A stretch of DNA of 5,957 bases from Rhodoferax sp. (GTDB lineage Bacteria; Pseudomonadota; Gammaproteobacteria; Burkholderiales; Burkholderiaceae), in NCBI GenBank assembly GCA_020048295.1, contig JAIFMT010000144.1:1-5957 (forward strand). The letters run 5' to 3'. A model generated the notes under the pieces. The model saw only the letters and a list, made by a program, of their open reading frames with translations. It searched no databases and had not been told where the DNA came from. Shown here in pieces: positions 5,204 through 5,957 of the stretch (positions within the stretch are counted from its first letter, which is position 1; each line of letters begins with the position of its first letter). Both the position numbers and the translations under genes were made by a program.

Positions 5204-5422
5204 CTATTTGTTGGCTTCGTGGCCAATCACGCCGCCCACCGCAGCGCCGGCACCGGTACACAACACGCCGCCACACAGCACATTCCCCACCACCCCACCC
5301 ACCACGGCCCCGGTGGCGGTATTTTTTTCCTGGCGCGTCATTCCCTCACACCCACTCAAGCCAAAGGCGGCAAGCAACAGCACGGCCGACAGGCCGGTCA
5401 CAACACGAGATTGAAGTTTCAT
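5204..5422 (-). CDS. OsmB-like glycine-zipper lipoprotein
   Basis: This 72-residue protein has a lipoprotein signal peptide: MKLQSR, a hydrophobic core at 7-22, and lipobox LSGC with C25. After TRQEKNTATGAVVGG comes a glycine-zipper region (about 38-67) with closely spaced Gly-x3-Gly patterns, ending AAVGGVIGHEANK. This order closely matches E. coli OsmB (a similar RNTA-IGA start and an AAVGGVIGHQ ending), an osmotically and stationary-phase induced outer-membrane lipoprotein. Two extra cysteines, C50 and C55, in the middle of the zipper are unusual and might form a short disulfide loop. The ATG at 5422 is preferred over TTG 5437 because it follows GGAG at the right distance and gives a canonical signal peptide. 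It heads a probable two-gene operon with the 305-residue exported protein. A predicted promoter lies at 5496-5538. Confidence 0.87.
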   Translation of the reverse strand: MKLQSRVVTGLSAVLLLAAFGLSGCEGMTRQEKNTATGAVVGGVVGNVLCGGVLCTGAGAAVGGVIGHEANK

Positions 5423-5495
5423 GGCAAATTTCTCCAAAGCAAAATGGGAAACACAACCAGGGTGCGCGCTTCAAGCACACCGTGGACGAATCTGC

Positions 5496-5538
5496 AGTGT
5501 TGGCCTTTCGCCGCCCCGGGTCTGTGCGTCGGCGCACA
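5496..5538 (-). promoter_or_regulatory. Predicted promoter of the OsmB-like gene
   Basis: This is the best dyad of the window. On the minus strand TGTGCGCCGACGCACA (5538 to 5523) has six of six pairing arm positions and is followed by GACCCGG, the same seven bases that follow the dyad at 825-840. The hexamer at the conserved distance is AACACT (5501 to 5496), a weak -10, preceded by GCC. The implied -35 is CAGACC. The predicted start is near 5489, with a leader of about 67 nt. The opposite side has GATGTG at the equivalent place and faces no nearby start. Confidence 0.5.
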
Positions 5539-5604
5539 CAGTCACCACTGAAGCCAGCTGATGTGAAGCAGTGCCAGCCCCCGCGTGACTCATTTCTGCA
5601 CTTG

Positions 5605-5647
5605 TGTGCGCTGGCGCACTCAGGGACGGCGCTTGATCCGCTATGCT
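5605..5647 (+). promoter_or_regulatory. Predicted promoter of the CHASE3 sensor gene
   Basis: The dyad TGTGCGCTGGCGCACT (5605-5620) has five of six arm pairs. TATGCT at 5642-5647 starts exactly 22 nt beyond its end and is preceded by C. The implied -35 is CTCAGG, a poor match, and this site lacks the GAC flank seen at the others. The predicted start is near 5654, giving a leader of about 44 nt to the TTG at 5698. On the reverse side the equivalent position is CGGGGC, not -10-like. Confidence 0.5.
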
Positions 5648-5697
5648 GAACCACGGTTTTCCCCTTCTTGGGCGACCCGCTTCATGAGGATATTGGC

Positions 5698-5957
5698 TTG
5701 AAATCCACCCAAAAGAACTTGCTCTGGATGGTTGCGGCATTGCTGCTGTTCGCGGCAGGCATTGGCTTCACCTTCTGGTCGTACCAGCGGATTGCCGATG
5801 CTTCCAGCCAGCGCAGTCATTCGCGCGAGGTCATCCGCCAGGCCAACAGCTTGCTGTCAGACCTGAAAGATGCCGAAACTGGCCAGCGCGGCTATGCGCT
5901 GACGGGCAATGCCGACTACCTGCAGCCCTATCTGGCCGTGCGCGAAGGGTTCAAAGA
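5698..5957 (+). CDS. CHASE3-domain membrane sensor, 5' part only
   Basis: The gene runs off the right edge; 86 codons are present. A transmembrane segment lies at about 8-28 (NLLWMVAALLLFAAGIGFTF), followed by a periplasmic helix and the CHASE3 hallmark LLSDLKDAETGQRGYALTG at 52-70, then NADYLQPY. CHASE3 domains sit at the N-terminus of histidine kinases, diguanylate cyclases and chemoreceptor-like proteins, so the output domain cannot be told here; a histidine kinase is the commonest case. No ATG or GTG start fits in this frame. TTG at 5698 with AGGA at 5687-5690 (7-nt spacing) is the best start. The ATG at 5684 is out of frame and opens a five-codon ORF whose TGA overlaps this TTG. A predicted promoter lies at 5605-5647. 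Confidence 0.88.
   Translation, partial: MKSTQKNLLWMVAALLLFAAGIGFTFWSYQRIADASSQRSHSREVIRQANSLLSDLKDAETGQRGYALTGNADYLQPYLAVREGFK

Noticed and set aside
5423..5437. TTG start for the OsmB-like gene
   Set aside because: The GGAG that serves ATG 5422 overlaps the TTG itself, and the five extra residues weaken the signal peptide.
5463..5480. Possible further dyad upstream of the OsmB-like gene
   Set aside because: On the minus strand only the first half, TGTGC, matches; the second half is CGCGC rather than GCACA, and it would fall inside the predicted leader.
5194..5649. Plus-strand open frame (151 codons) across the OsmB-like gene and the intergenic region
   Set aside because: The translation is Pro/Arg/His-rich low-complexity sequence and conflicts with the lipoprotein and the two promoter dyads.

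Overview
The window looks like chromosomal DNA of a GC-rich betaproteobacterium, most likely order Burkholderiales, family Comamonadaceae (Rhodoferax/Polaromonas-like). This is judged from the protein flavour, the high-GC codon use, and a short AT-rich dispersed repeat of a kind I remember from that family. No database search was possible.

Layout, left to right. (1) 42-746 (+): YggS/PLPHP pyridoxal-phosphate homeostasis protein, with a repeat-like AT-rich stretch embedded in frame. (2) 919-2297 (+): two-gene envelope operon, a small DUF4398-type lipoprotein followed by a DUF4398 + coiled coil + OmpA peptidoglycan-binding lipoprotein. (3) 2298-2405: convergent gap with a hairpin and a second copy of the AT-rich repeat. 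(4) 2406-3272 (-): transglutaminase-like cysteine protease-fold protein with an intact Cys-His-Asp triad. (5) 3273-3515: divergent promoter region with a large palindrome. (6) 3516-4228 (+): small charged coiled-coil protein (probable sll1863-type stress protein) and a secreted four-cysteine protein of unknown function. (7) 4253-5422 (-, listed right to left): OsmB-like glycine-zipper lipoprotein followed by an exported 305-residue protein of unknown function. (8) 5423-5697: intergenic region with two dyads facing opposite genes. (9) 5698 to the right edge (+): start of a CHASE3-domain membrane sensor, cut off by the window end.

The main discovery candidate is regulatory. A 16-bp dyad close to TGTGCG-N4-CGCACA occurs at 825-840, 3384-3399, 5523-5538 and 5605-5620. 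In all five gene-facing directions (one site faces two divergent genes) a -10-like hexamer begins exactly 22 nt beyond the dyad: TATAAC, TACGCT, TAAGCT, AACACT, TATGCT. This places the dyad centre at -41.5 from the predicted transcription start, the classical class II activator position. The three sides that face no gene lack such a hexamer. Every transcription unit in the window except yggS therefore appears to carry the same promoter architecture. The genes served are mostly envelope or stress types (lipoproteins, OmpA-like, OsmB-like, small coiled coil) plus a CHASE3 sensor. I infer a small co-regulated envelope-stress regulon, perhaps driven by a CRP/FNR-type activator encoded outside the window and perhaps linked to the CHASE3 sensor. 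The regulator's identity is not visible here.

The second candidate is the AT-rich repeat inside yggS, which the gene has absorbed without changing protein length.
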